This document shows positions 19,208-29,080 of a stretch of DNA of 64,000 nt, piece after piece. This DNA comes from Haloquadratum walsbyi J07HQW2 (lineage in GTDB: Archaea > Halobacteriota > Halobacteria > Halobacteriales > Haloferacaceae). Within the stretch, counting starts at the first letter, position 1. Every line of letters begins with the position of its first letter. The notes beneath the pieces were generated by a model, which worked only from the letters and a program-made list of their open reading frames with translations, ran no database searches and was not told the origin of the DNA. The DNA lies in NCBI RefSeq assembly GCF_000415985.1, contig NZ_KE356561.1:2002657-2066656 (forward strand). The letters run 5' to 3'. The position numbers and the translations under genes are program-made.

Positions 19208-19827
19208 TGGGATATCGAGATGTTGCAAAAGTCGGGCTTGGTGGTCCTGTCGGGTCAGGAAAGACGGCACTTGTACAGGAACTTGTTCCACGATTAGATG
19301 ATGCCGGCTATAATGTGGGTGTTATTGCAAATGATATTATGACTCAAGAGGATGCACAACGACTGCAATCGTCATTTGCCGGTCGGATTGAGAAAGACCT
19401 CATTGCCGGTGTCGAAACCGGGGCATGTCCACACACTGGAATACGTGAGGATCCATCAATGAATCTCGATAAGATCGATGAATTCAGTGAGAATCACCCT
19501 GAGTTGGATGTCGTCCTTATCGAATCTGGTGGCGACAACCTTGCAGCAACATTCAATCCCGAGCTTGCGGATTATTTCATGTTTGTCATCTCAGTCGCTG
19601 AGGGTGATGATATCCCACGGAAACGTGGACCTGGGATTACGCAAGCTGACCTATTGGTAATCAATAAAACGGATCTTGCACCACATGTCGATGTTGATCT
19701 TGAGGTGCTTCGAAAGGATGCAACGGAGGTTCGTGGTGATGACCCCACAGCATTCACTAATTGTAAAGCTGGAGAAGGGATTAACAAAATAATCAATTCT
19801 GTCGAACGGAGCGTCCTATTCGCGTGA
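19207..19827 (+). CDS. ureG: Urease accessory GTPase UreG
   Basis: The 206-residue SIMIBI-class GTPase has P-loop [10 protein letters not shown] at residues 12-21, the metal-binding Cys74-Pro-His76 motif ([13 protein letters not shown]), [11 protein letters not shown] and the guanine-specificity motif NKTDLA. It binds nickel and GTP and drives metal insertion into urease together with UreE, UreF and UreD. The N-terminus lacks the His-rich stretch found in some homologues, whereas UreE here has it. It overlaps ureD by four bases. Confidence 0.95.
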   Translation: MGYRDVAKVGLGGPVGSGKTALVQELVPRLDDAGYNVGVIANDIMTQEDAQRLQSSFAGRIEKDLIAGVETGACPHTGIREDPSMNLDKIDEFSENHPELDVVLIESGGDNLAATFNPELADYFMFVISVAEGDDIPRKRGPGITQADLLVINKTDLAPHVDVDLEVLRKDATEVRGDDPTAFTNCKAGEGINKIINSVERSVLFA

Positions 19828-20771
19828 GCACTGGCACTGACACTGACACTGACATCGATACTGATAGCAACCGTACGCACCCAATCCCGCCGGCGTTCCA
19901 AGAGTACGACACACAACAACTGCAACAATCGCCTGCGTTCAGTCACGGGAAACACGGAATTGCCGACCTGGTTGTCGGTCGTGAAGGAGATAACCCAACT
20001 CGACTGTTATCAGATTTCACACGGGTGCCATATCACCTTTCAGGAACACTTGACAGTGACCCAGTCGATGAACTGATTACAATCTGCTTGCAGGATCCAA
20101 CTGGTGCAATCACCCAGGGCGACCGGCACAGTCTCACTGTCACAGCACGCCCAGATGCACATGCTCACATAACAGATCAAAGTGCCTCAAAAGTGCAGAC
20201 AATGAAAGCTAGTTATGCACATCTTGAGGCAACGTTGATCGCTGAATCAGGGGCGTATCTCGAATATCTCCCAAAGCCAACGATTCTGAACGAGGATGCT
20301 CGGTGTCTGCAGACAACGACTGTTGAGATGGCTTCAGATGCAACGGTGATTGTTGGGGACGTGTTTGTTCCTGATGGACTGTCCGCACATGAGCCATTCA
20401 GTTTTGACCATTATCAGAGTCGAGTCAATGCAAGGGTTGAGGAGAATCTTATGTGTGCTGACGCTGTCAATCTCCGACCGGATCAACGCGACCCTCGTGA
20501 TTTGGCAACTATTGGTGAGTATACTGTTATTGGTACCCTGTACGTCTTTGCACCGAGTGCTGACACGGCGACAATTACGGAGATGATTCACGGACGGCTA
20601 ACCGATCATGAAGTCGCTGCTGGTGTTTCGCCCCTTCGGAATGAGGCTGGTGTCACCGTTCGTGTGCTTGGTGATCGGAGTGCAGATGTAACGACCGCAA
20701 TCGAGGCTGCATGGAATGAAACTCGACAAGAGTTGCTTGATGTTGGCGCGCCATTTGGAGACCGTCGATGA
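19824..20771 (+). CDS. ureD: Urease accessory protein UreD
   Basis: The GTG start overlaps the ureG stop. The 315-residue protein begins with a short repetitive Thr-Asp tract ([12 protein letters not shown]) encoded by repeats of ACTGAC. The body matches UreD/Ure[25 protein letters not shown]-like region, [15 protein letters not shown] near the centre, and [12 protein letters not shown]. UreD is the scaffold that binds urease apoprotein and channels nickel from UreG through UreF. It overlaps ureE by four bases. Confidence 0.93.
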   Translation: MSTGTDTDTDIDTDSNRTHPIPPAFQEYDTQQLQQSPAFSHGKHGIADLVVGREGDNPTRLLSDFTRVPYHLSGTLDSDPVDELITICLQDPTGAITQGDRHSLTVTARPDAHAHITDQSASKVQTMKASYAHLEATLIAESGAYLEYLPKPTILNEDARCLQTTTVEMASDATVIVGDVFVPDGLSAHEPFSFDHYQSRVNARVEENLMCADAVNLRPDQRDPRDLATIGEYTVIGTLYVFAPSADTATITEMIHGRLTDHEVAAGVSPLRNEAGVTVRVLGDRSADVTTAIEAAWNETRQELLDVGAPFGDRR

Positions 20772-21520
20772 AGCGAGTTGACGGTATTGTCGGGAATATC
20801 AATTCTGACCCCGCTCTTGCCAGTGCCATCGCCGATCATAAAGAAGCTGATACATTAGAAACGGTGGTTCTTGATGATACTGAACGTAAACGCTCACGAA
20901 TTCGTGTGACGACAGACGCGGGAACCGATCTTGGTGTTCTTGTCGATCAGCCAGAACTCACTGCTGGCGATGTACTGATACGTAATACCGATCGTGCTGT
21001 TATCGTCGCTTTCGAGGCTCGGGAAGCGTTTGTTATTGACTTTTCAACGCCACAACTAGCAGTATCAACGGCTATTGATCTTGGACATCGAATCGGGAAT
21101 CAACACTGGGATATCGCTGTCGACGATGAGACGATCTACATTCCAGTTGAGGCTGATCGCGCAATTATTGAAGAAGTGTTGAGACCGTATATTCCGGCTG
21201 GGGCAACAACATATTATGAGACTGTCGATGCCGAACAGTTCCTCAATAATACCGATAAAACGAGCATAGCCACGAACACACACAATACTAGTGATACGCA
21301 CGGGCAATCAGATCAAGACCACGATGAGAGTGCTCACGTTCATCAACACGACCACAGTCATGATTATGACCACGATCATAACCATGATAGTCGTAACCAA
21401 ATCAGTTATAACAGCAATGAGACTGATCACGACCAGACGTGTCCCGATGCCGATGTGTGCGACGATGAATCCAATTCAGAGTTGGTATCAACTGATTCAC
21501 TCGATGAGGATACACAATGA
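20768..21520 (+). CDS. ureE: Urease accessory nickel metallochaperone UreE
   Basis: The 250-residue protein has the two-domain UreE core in residues 1-155 (KRSRIRVTTDAGTDLGVLV, then DLGHRIGNQHWDIAVDDETIYIP, which holds the conserved metal-binding His). After it comes a very long His- and Asp-rich tail from about residue 175 (HVHQHDHSHDYDHDHNHD) and an acidic end with two Cys. The tail can bind several nickel ions and may serve as storage. It overlaps ureD and ureF by four bases each. Confidence 0.93.
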   Translation: MKRVDGIVGNINSDPALASAIADHKEADTLETVVLDDTERKRSRIRVTTDAGTDLGVLVDQPELTAGDVLIRNTDRAVIVAFEAREAFVIDFSTPQLAVSTAIDLGHRIGNQHWDIAVDDETIYIPVEADRAIIEEVLRPYIPAGATTYYETVDAEQFLNNTDKTSIATNTHNTSDTHGQSDQDHDESAHVHQHDHSHDYDHDHNHDSRNQISYNSNETDHDQTCPDADVCDDESNSELVSTDSLDEDTQ

Positions 21521-22245
21521 CTGAAATGAACGCATTGCTCACAGCAATGCGACTTTCGGACTCGATGTTACCGGTTGGCACATACACCGCCTCTTATGGG
21601 ATCGAACAGTATCTCAATGAGGGTAGCATTGATACGCCTGAGGAGCTCGGAAATCTTATTGAGGGATATCTTCACGGGGTAATCGGTCCGGCAGAGATCG
21701 TTGCACTCGGTCATGCCTATCGATCAGCGATGAGTGGTGATCTTGATGCTATCATAGCCGCTGATGAACGGCTTGGAGCGGCGACACTGCCGGCGGAGTT
21801 CCGTAACAGTTCAACAAAAGCCGGTGGGAAGTTGTTGGAGTTACTCGATGACATCGATAGTGATCTACTAGCCGACACGAACACAGATACTGAGACGGGT
21901 GGATCGGTGAGTGATTACACAATCGCTTATGAGGAAGGTCAGACTGCAGGACATCTTCCAGTTGCTCTTGGCGTCGTATGTCAAGCATCTGGTCTCGGAT
22001 GCCGTGAGACAGCACTAGTGAGTGCATACAGCTCAGTTACTGGACTGCTTGGGGCGGCCCAGCGACTTGGTCGCTTTGGGCACACAGCAATTCAGGCACA
22101 ACTCTCGAATCTATTCCCGGTTATCGAGAATATCTGCACAGAATATCATGATGATGACCTTCGTGCGATGTATTCATTTGCACCGATGGTCGATGTGATG
22201 GGCATGAATCATGAACGAGCTGACCGACGGCTTTTCAGTAGCTAA
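21517..22245 (+). CDS. ureF: Urease accessory protein UreF
   Basis: The 242-residue, mainly helical protein has the family features LRLSDSMLPVGTYTASYGIEQ-like start, LIEGYLHGVIGPAEIVALGHAYRSA, GHLPVALGVV and the C-terminal region with RLGRFGHTAIQ. It acts with UreD and UreG during active-site assembly. It is the last gene of the urease operon, overlapping ureE by four bases. The order after the structural genes is G-D-E-F. Confidence 0.93.
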   Translation: MTEMNALLTAMRLSDSMLPVGTYTASYGIEQYLNEGSIDTPEELGNLIEGYLHGVIGPAEIVALGHAYRSAMSGDLDAIIAADERLGAATLPAEFRNSSTKAGGKLLELLDDIDSDLLADTNTDTETGGSVSDYTIAYEEGQTAGHLPVALGVVCQASGLGCRETALVSAYSSVTGLLGAAQRLGRFGHTAIQAQLSNLFPVIENICTEYHDDDLRAMYSFAPMVDVMGMNHERADRRLFSS

Positions 22246-23270
22246 TCTATCCGTATTTGGATATTTTTGTCCAACCACTCGGTCAGATAATCAACGGTCG
22301 CCAGGTGACATTCAACGAAGATATATATCTCATGACGTCTGTAAGCCATAATCGTACTACTGGTAGATATCTAATTACAAATTTTTCGGACACAGCAGAA
22401 ATAATTGCATCTGGTGATAACCAGCAACGATGGGATAAATACGAGTATCAAAAGCAACTATAATTACAATACGGCGAGGCAACGGAGCTATATTGAGCAA
22501 GTAATAATATGAAAAATTGAAAGGGGGAAAGAATTCCTCTCGTGACACGATGAGAGAGGAAATGCTGTCATGCAATCGTAACCCTCAGTGATCCAATAAT
22601 CGAGGGCATTCCAGTGCAGTATCAGACCTCAACCCTGCCTGCGGCTGGAGATATCACAGGGTATCATTGGTACTCATCTTGTATACGTAATCTAATATGT
22701 GCTATTAGCTAAATATCTGTTAAATACACTGCTTATTTATACTTTATGCTGAATCCACAGAATAATAATTGCGTATCATTTGCTTAGCGATTATCATATT
22801 ATACACTATTAGACACGCGGTATGCGTAATAATTGATAGAATAATTTTGATCGTCTCTGATACGTCATCTTCTGATCAAATTCGATGAATCAGCTGTATT
22901 TATTATTGTTTCAAATATATGTCAAGACATAGGATAACACTCGAAGACAACGAGTACTTCTCTAGAGATGCTATAGTAATGTTATAAATTATATATTTAT
23001 TTTGGGTATCAGTGTAGTTGATAACAGCGTTCTAATTATTCTGTTTTGACAGTGAAATTGTTGTTAGGAAGTAATATAAAATACACATCATATTCTGTTT
23101 ATATAATTTTGCACTATGTATCTTTTTTGCGAAAGTATATTGACTTATATTGCATAATAAAAAACATTTATATCATAGTGTATTATTGTAGGCTAATAGC
23201 CACGAATCTAGTGCTATGTCACTCAAATTAGTAGATAAAAATTATCGTGTGACCGTGAATAGTATTTGTC
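22246..23270. other. Gene-free AT-rich spacer of about 1 kb after the urease operon
   Basis: No gene is supported. An open frame at 22257-22463 has no recognisable features and starts right after ureF. The stretch contains copy B of the 107-base dispersed repeat, and from about 22690 onwards it is extremely AT-rich with stops in all frames. Confidence 0.55.
22567..22673 (+). repeat. Copy B of the 107-base dispersed repeat, PKD-like remnant
   Basis: This is the better-preserved copy. In the frame starting at 22570 it reads open through the whole repeat, HAIVTLSDPIIEGIPVQYQ followed by TSTLPAAGDITGYHWYSS. The pattern of short beta strands ending in an aromatic-Trp motif resembles a piece of a PKD-type or Ig-like surface-protein domain. 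No start codon precedes it and stops follow soon after 22700. It is probably a remnant of a large secreted protein gene. Confidence 0.55.
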
Positions 23271-23474
23271 ATGTCTGATCGCGATAGTCAAAAAGTTGAG
23301 CTTTGTCTAAGCCAAGAGATGCTGCTTGAGATTGATCTGCTTGTTGCAGAATGTCATGAATCAGACATTGATCGATCTGAGGTCATAGAAGGCATTCTCA
23401 CCTGGTCGACACAGTCAGATTTTCATAAGTCTAGATACATATTAAACGAGATAAAACAACAGAATGATACCTAA
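23271..23474 (+). CDS. Small ribbon-helix-helix (CopG-like) protein
   Basis: The 67-residue product has the plan of a ribbon-helix-helix regulator: an N-terminal strand KVELCLSQE, helix MLLEIDLLVAECHE, and a second helix beginning DRSEVIEGILTW. The ATG at 23271 follows a very AT-rich upstream region with several TATA-like boxes. It stands alone, with no toxin gene next to it, so it is more likely a small regulator than an antitoxin. No target can be inferred. Confidence 0.65.
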   Translation: MSDRDSQKVELCLSQEMLLEIDLLVAECHESDIDRSEVIEGILTWSTQSDFHKSRYILNEIKQQNDT

Positions 23475-23901
23475 AGTCCGCTAGATGTGAGCTTAAACAA
23501 TCAAATATGATCACGGTAGGATATCCGCTATTAGAATATTGACATGCTCTAAGCTCCGGCTTTTAATCACTGCTCATACACTCCAGAGTCAATTCAATTA
23601 AATCTGAACTGAACGAATGAACGATCATTATCAGTGGGTAATCTTACGGTGGCTATTTCTCTCAAAATTTACTCATCGACAAATTGATTTATACCTCAAT
23701 CGGATGTTTTCGTATTAACATTGTATTATTGAATTTCATATTTCGCTCACACTCAGATCTATTGTGACACGAGTATGGGTGTCACGTTGGCGCGGTCTAA
23801 TTAAATGATAGTAATTTAATTCAGCTAAAAAGTTAAAATATATAGATAACTGATAGTAGTCACTGTTCAAAAATAAATTCGTATAAATGTAATCTAAGTT
23901 G
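23475..23901. other. AT-rich gap, nothing recognised
   Basis: The 427 bases between the convergent RHH gene and the RdfA-like gene hold only short, stop-broken frames. No repeat or structure was recognised. Confidence 0.45.
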
Positions 23902-24552
23902 TTATGTGTTTGAATATTCAGTATTATGAGTGCATTGACATCCGTTGTCGTCAAGGAACGCTGCTGGCGACCAGCGTTCACCACAGTGTTGACACGTGAC
24001 CCGCACAGCAACATCTACAGTATATGATCCATGGGTAACGACATCCTTTCGAATCCACTGATCAATATTGTTCGCCACAATGGCTCGGAGGCGATTGGCA
24101 AGCTTTTGGATTGGTTCAAGAGCTGCCTCTGAAGTGTGAGTCGTTTCCTGAGACTTCCGAGAGACATTTCTATCACGTTTAAGATAATTATATACTGATT
24201 GATACGATACCAAATTTGACTCAAGATTATCGATATCAATCCCTTTGTTCTTGAGACTTTGTCGAGCCTCTGTTCGCATCCCCGCGGTAACGTTATCATC
24301 AATAAGAAGTCGACAAATATTCTCAGCTTCCCCATCAAGTAGTGTAATTGAATCATCAACGGCAGCGTGGATAAGGCGGTTGTTTACTCGATCAGCCAAG
24401 TCTCGAAGACTCTCGCGTTCATATTCACCTTCTCCAAGCCATCGAGAGACTAATTCATCACCCAACCCCTGGAGATCATATTCACCAGCTATCCGCTCAA
24501 TTTTTGACCCCTTTCCTCCGCGGCGGGAGACGGATGGATTCTTCGTTGTCAT
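23902..24552 (-). CDS. RdfA-like (rod-determining factor) protein
   Basis: The 216-residue protein matches from memory the haloarchaeal family to which Haloferax volcanii RdfA belongs: KIERIAGEYDLQGLGDELVSR and LRDLADRVNNRLIHAA at the N-terminus, then DGEAENICRLLIDDNV with TEARQSLKNKGID, a central helical region, and a C-terminal zinc-ribbon-like part (CQHCGERWSPAAFL, then CQC). RdfA is known in Haloferax as needed for rod-shaped cells. A TATA-like GTTATATAC at about 24573-24582 lies 27 bases before the ATG, which suggests a leaderless transcript. In Haloquadratum, whose cells are flat squares, its role is open. Confidence 0.75.
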   Translation of the reverse strand: MTTKNPSVSRRGGKGSKIERIAGEYDLQGLGDELVSRWLGEGEYERESLRDLADRVNNRLIHAAVDDSITLLDGEAENICRLLIDDNVTAGMRTEARQSLKNKGIDIDNLESNLVSYQSVYNYLKRDRNVSRKSQETTHTSEAALEPIQKLANRLRAIVANNIDQWIRKDVVTHGSYTVDVAVRVTCQHCGERWSPAAFLDDNGCQCTHNTEYSNT

Positions 24553-24755
24553 ATGGTTCCTGATTCTATAAGATAACGTATATAACTTTTGTATTTTTAA
24601 ATTGTGTCTCCGCCTATATTCACAAATGAATAAAATTTCAGCATATCTAACTCTTTATTTTGAATTTGTAAGTATCAACGCGTATGTCATGCAGATCATA
24701 CCGACCGTGTTATCATCAAAATAATACGTTTGATGTCCCTGTCAAGACGTATAAA

Positions 24756-26945
24756 CTAGAATGTAAGATGCTGAAGTAGACAACGAACAGATCCTGACCG
24801 ACGGGATTTGTGTACATAAGTAGTTATGATTGTACATCCTGGTCTTGGAAACATCGGACTATCATCAGATAGTACGCCTCGAAGTCTTCCAACAGTGCCG
24901 CGTCGTACAACCACATCGGGAATTGATGGTCGTCCTCCGTCAGCTCGAATTTCCTCTACCTGAACTGAGATGGAAAGCATCTCCGAAAGTTCGGTCCGAT
25001 AATCATTGAGTGTCTGTGTGTACTCATCAGTCTCGGTCTCAGTCTCGGTCTGATCAGTGGGTTGCCAAAGTGAGATATCGCTGTCATTCGCAGTGGCGAT
25101 AGCCCCGGCGACGTTCACCGCTAGCGGGGAGTATGGTCCAGCATCTCCTGAGAGTACAACCTGTCTCGGGCAGTCATAGCCAAGATTGTCCACGAGAAGA
25201 ACATCACACGGTGCATGACGGACTACCCAGTCAATCGGGTCACCGAATAATCGAGATCGAAGCCGTAGTGGCTCATGTTCGGTCAGTATCGAATCTACCC
25301 CTCGATCATCTGCAAAATTGACGACTGCATGTTTCGTGTCGTGACTCACAATCTCGTCGGCTTCGATGTCGACACCTAATTTCGCCGAGAGCGAGCCAAT
25401 CTGAGATTCATATGAGAGATCGGATGACGACTGTGTTGTCATATTCTCTGTAAGAGGTGTCTGATCGGGTACCTCCTCGAATTGAACAACGACTACACGA
25501 CCATCGTCGGGACGAACGAGATCGGCAGCGATGGTGATTAATGCTTCTTCTCGACTCTCATCGAGATTCTTTGTGAGCGCAACAAGCACCTCGCGTGGGG
25601 TATCGTCTATCGCGGATTCGGTTTCTGCGAGTATCTCTTTACCGACATGTCGACGGACCGCATCTGTTGCTGCTCCCTCTCGACTCACTCGCGACCGAAC
25701 ATAAAATAGGTACCAGCCAATGCTCCCGACAATGATTACGACAGCTCCGGTAAGAGCGATTGTTCCCATTTGTGTCAACAAGAGCAAACCGGTGATGGCA
25801 CCGAATATCTGCATCCATGGATACAGTGGTGCAGTAAACTCGGGTTCGTACGCGATATTACCCTCGCGGAATGCAACGACGGTCACATTGATCAGCCCGA
25901 ACACCAGAATTTGGAATGCGCTAGCAAGTTTGGCAATATCAAGAATCGGAACGAAGGCAATCAACATCAACAATACCGCTCCAGTGAGTGTAATCGAAGC
26001 CACGGGCGTTCCAAACCGCTCACTTACCGTTGAAAACGACGGCGGAGCGAGTTTATCGCGACTCATTGCGAATGGATACCGCGATGAAGAGAGGATTCCT
26101 GCATTAGCCGTTGATACTAAAGCAAGAATAGCTGCAAGAATGACAATGATAACACCGAGTTGACCGAGCGTCGACTCCGCAGCTACTGCTACTGGCGTCA
26201 GCGACCCAGCGATACCTCTTAGATCCGTGACGCCGACTAACACTGCCACGATTGCCACATAGAGAATGGTCGTAAATGCGAGTGACCCGAGAATACCGAG
26301 TGGAATATTTCGAGCCGGACTTTCAATTTCTTCGGCGACGCTGGCAACTTTTGTCACACCCGCATATGAGACGAATACTAATCCAGTCGCAGCCAGGAGC
26401 CCACCAATTCCATCTACAAAGAAATTCGCATAGTTAGCCGATTCAACGCTGGGAGCACTTCCAGCTGCAAACCAACCGAGAGCAGCAAGCATCACAACAA
26501 CAATCCCTACCTGTAGACGCCCTGTTTGTTTCGCGCCGACGATGTTTATTAATATTAACACCAAAGCAAGACCCAGCGCGACTGGTTTTAGTGGGAGGTC
26601 GAATAATAACAGTAGATATGGAACACCACCCACGAGCGCGAGTGCCCCCTTGAAAGATAATGAAAACCATGTACCGACACCAGCAATAGTGCCAAGCAGT
26701 GGCCCCATGCCTCGCTCAATATAAATGTATGTCCCCCCAGCTTCGGGCATCGCAGTCGCCATCTCGGATTTCGAGAGGGCTGCCGGTACAACAAGTACTC
26801 CTGCAAGTGCGTATGCGAAGATTACCGCTGGTCCAGCGATTCCAACAGCGAGTGCAGGCAAAATGAAGACTCCACTGCCAATCATCGCACCAACGCTTAT
26901 TGCGAGTACCGATGAAAGCCCGAGATCGCGTTCAAGTTCCTTCAT
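24756..26945 (-). CDS. APC-family amino-acid permease fused to a universal-stress-type domain
   Basis: The 729-residue protein starts with about 12 membrane segments (residues 10-425), beginning LGLSSVLAISVGAMIGSGVFILP, the hallmark of APC-superfamily transporters. The remaining 300 residues are soluble and resemble one or two UspA-like domains (REVLVALTKNLDESREEALITIAADLV; CDVLLVDNLG). The natural substrate is probably an amino acid or other small amine; the Usp domain may bind nucleotide and gate transport. The ATG overlaps the TrkA-N gene stop by four bases, so both are co-transcribed. Confidence 0.85.
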   Translation of the reverse strand: MKELERDLGLSSVLAISVGAMIGSGVFILPALAVGIAGPAVIFAYALAGVLVVPAALSKSEMATAMPEAGGTYIYIERGMGPLLGTIAGVGTWFSLSFKGALALVGGVPYLLLLFDLPLKPVALGLALVLILINIVGAKQTGRLQVGIVVVMLAALGWFAAGSAPSVESANYANFFVDGIGGLLAATGLVFVSYAGVTKVASVAEEIESPARNIPLGILGSLAFTTILYVAIVAVLVGVTDLRGIAGSLTPVAVAAESTLGQLGVIIVILAAILALVSTANAGILSSSRYPFAMSRDKLAPPSFSTVSERFGTPVASITLTGAVLLMLIAFVPILDIAKLASAFQILVFGLINVTVVAFREGNIAYEPEFTAPLYPWMQIFGAITGLLLLTQMGTIALTGAVVIIVGSIGWYLFYVRSRVSREGAATDAVRRHVGKEILAETESAIDDTPREVLVALTKNLDESREEALITIAADLVRPDDGRVVVVQFEEVPDQTPLTENMTTQSSSDLSYESQIGSLSAKLGVDIEADEIVSHDTKHAVVNFADDRGVDSILTEHEPLRLRSRLFGDPIDWVVRHAPCDVLLVDNLGYDCPRQVVLSGDAGPYSPLAVNVAGAIATANDSDISLWQPTDQTETETETDEYTQTLNDYRTELSEMLSISVQVEEIRADGGRPSIPDVVVRRGTVGRLRGVLSDDSPMFPRPGCTIITTYVHKSRRSGSVRCLLQHLTF

Positions 26946-27355
26946 ATACTTTTTGCGACCGTCTCAGATAGTATCGTTGTCACACAGAGTGGTTCATGAC
27001 CAGCTTCGGCTACTGCAGAAATACGCTCGGGATCATACACAAGCACGGTAATCTGTTGGATATCAAAGTGGACTCGAATCAGTTGGGCAACAAGGAGGTT
27101 CCGCGCGTCTGACTGAGTCCCAACGACCACTGATTCTGCTGTTTCCAATCCCGATTCTGTGAGCAATTCAATATCTGTCGGCTTACCTTTGATCCCAGGG
27201 ACTGTATCGGAATTATGCGTCTCATTGACTATTGTAACGCTGTGTCCGTCCATCTGCAGCCGCTCGGCTATTGCTATCCCAGTTCGGTTCCCTCCTAACA
27301 CGAAGTGGGTGGTCTGTGAGTTTTTGAATCTGGAGTTATTTTTGATTTGAGACAT
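26942..27355 (-). CDS. TrkA-N (RCK) domain protein partnered with the permease
   Basis: The start at 27355 gives MSQIKNNSRFKNSQ followed by the Rossmann strand THFVLGGNRTGIAIAERLQ (GxxxxG nucleotide-binding loop), VTIVNET at the end of strand 2, and GLETAESVVVGTQSD, as in TrkA-N domains that bind NAD(H) or ATP. An ATG at 27535 would add 60 unrelated residues and is not favoured. The 137-residue single domain overlaps the APC-Usp permease by four bases and probably regulates it. Confidence 0.78.
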   Translation of the reverse strand: MSQIKNNSRFKNSQTTHFVLGGNRTGIAIAERLQMDGHSVTIVNETHNSDTVPGIKGKPTDIELLTESGLETAESVVVGTQSDARNLLVAQLIRVHFDIQQITVLVYDPERISAVAEAGHEPLCVTTILSETVAKSI

Positions 27356-27535
27356 TTGTATATTATTTATGCTATTTGATTTGAATGATCTCGCGAGTTT
27401 GAACCTATGCTCGCATTCTTGTGACGTAACAATATAAATAAGAGGTTTCTGAAGACAGTTCGTCATTATAATTACTCTCAGTTGTTGTTCCGTCAAACTA
27501 AGTTCGATATGGATGATGAGAAAGTCGGCAATCAC

Positions 27536-27853
27536 TCATATTGATTTTGTGTTACTAATAGTAGACACGTAGACTGATATTCCAAATACAGGATTTAGAT
27601 CAGCTTCGAGTCATGCTGCTGATCAGTGGCAAGTATAAAACTCCCTGACAGCAGAGACAAGCTTAGAATAAACCTGGGCTGACCATCGAATAGATCGTCA
27701 CAACCCTCAATAATACAGTTACACTCTCAGTTTGCCACGACAGAGGAACTCTTGTACGCATTGGAGTTCACGTTGAATATACTATTATGAATCGTAGCTA
27801 ACGTCAGTGTCAATCGACTCAACACTTTACACTAGCGAGTACTCATAGGTGAT
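27536..27853. other. Gap without recognised gene
   Basis: About 318 bases between the TrkA-N gene region and the DUF2892 gene. No gene, repeat or structure stands out. The stretch 27356-27535 just before it belongs to an upstream in-frame extension that I reject. Confidence 0.4.
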
Positions 27854-28072
27854 ATGAAACGAAACGTTGGTCGAGTTGATGCACTCATCCGAATTGCAGG
27901 TGGAACTATGATTGCAGTACTTGCAATTCTTGTCGCGATTGGTAGTATAAGTGTTCCAGTGTTTTCTGCAGTCGGATTAGGTGTTGCTGGGGTGGTGTTA
28001 TTTATTGAAGGTGCAACACGACGGTGTCTGCTATATCGTGTGCTTGGAATTGATCGATGCCCAGTTGATTAG
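27854..28072 (+). CDS. DUF2892-family small membrane protein
   Basis: The 72-residue protein opens with MKRNVGRVDALIRIAGGT and has two membrane helices (IAVLAILVAIGSISV and AVGLGVAGVVLFIEG) followed by CLLYRVLGIDRCP. This is the full pattern of the DUF2892/YgaP-type membrane domain, whose paired Cys may take part in sulfur chemistry. ATG at 27854 follows a TATA-like region. It stands alone. Confidence 0.88.
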   Translation: MKRNVGRVDALIRIAGGTMIAVLAILVAIGSISVPVFSAVGLGVAGVVLFIEGATRRCLLYRVLGIDRCPVD

Positions 28073-28867
28073 TGCCAGTATGTATCCATCAGATATTAGT
28101 GTCATGTCGATAATCGGATTTTTCTCTATTAGCCACAACCGACTACGGTATATTCTCGCTCGTCGAACTGGTGATACTATTGAAGAGCTTCTATGAGGTT
28201 TGGTCGAGATTATCAAATGCTGATTGACCATATCGGTAAACCTCACTGCCACTCTTCACTCATCGTCGCTATTTGTGACCAGCCCATGATCCGCTCTCAC
28301 CTCATCGTTTGCGTGTTCCCCTGTCGAATATTGACTTTATTCGCAAGCATCGTCTTTAGCTCCGCTCAGTTGAAATCAGGATCCTAATCATATGTTTAAG
28401 TATGTCACGGATGGAATCGCAACGACTTTGTGTCCCTCTTTTCTCCGGACTTCGTCGGCATCGTCAAGAGAAGTCTCCACCATCCAGATATTGATTGTTG
28501 TTTTCTCGGGAGGTTTGGCTTCCGATATGTGATTGCATTGAATTTGTGTGCTAATACTTCACATATAATCACCACAGTATCAGTGAATCGAGTGGATATC
28601 TCAGTCGAGTCGGTCATACGAATTGTGCCTCACCTACCCCGCAAAAGTCGGTCGTCTCAAGCGTCGCCCTGTTGGTTTGAGATCATGAGGAACCAGTCGG
28701 TTGCCGTCCCAATCCAAAGATAGTCGATACCGCGCATCTCAAGACCGTTCGTTGCGGTTCGAAGCGATTCGTGTTGGTGAGAGCAGCTATCACCACATCG
28801 GAATGTGTATTCTCATGGTTGGCATTTCGTATAGCGATATATGGTTTATTTTCCTCACATCTTGGAA
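28073..28867. other. Region without intact gene, possible decayed sequence
   Basis: No intact gene is seen. On the minus strand near 28650-28740 a short open stretch reads MRGIDYLWIGTATDWFLMIS and then stops; with neighbouring frames it may be the end of a lost gene. Nothing could be named. GC content rises towards the transposon on the right. Confidence 0.4.
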
Positions 28868-29080
28868 GTTGAGGCTACACCGGGTTTAGCGGGGCTGTGA
28901 AGCGTGGTTTTGGCCGATTCAGTGGGCGGAAACTGACCCAGAGTGCCCTCCACACGGTCAATCTTGCTGAGATTCCAACCACCCACGCGAATTTCGGTGA
29001 CTTCCGACAGCGTAGCCACTCATACACCGCACTACCACGGGGTGAGTCCCGTTACTATCCGACTCCTGTCTCCTTCTTCA
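28868..29080 (+). repeat. Left-end repeat, copy 1 (213 bases)
   Basis: This stretch aligns with 32328-32540 without any gap at roughly 78 percent identity by eye. It covers the terminal inverted repeat, about 185 noncoding bases and the last eight codons of the transposase. A conserved hairpin (CGGG, six bases, CCCG) at about 29037-29052 follows the transposase stop and may end its transcript. Mismatches fall about equally on all three positions of the frame that is open in both copies, so I regard it as noncoding. Confidence 0.8.

Noticed and set aside
22257-22463. Small frame right after ureF
   Set aside because: No recognisable features, and composition like the AT-rich spacer; could be a real peptide but nothing supports it.
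27356-27535. N-terminal extension of the TrkA-N protein to ATG 27535
   Set aside because: The extra 60 residues are Ile/Leu/Lys-rich and lack haloarchaeal composition; the ATG at 27355 gives a normal domain start.
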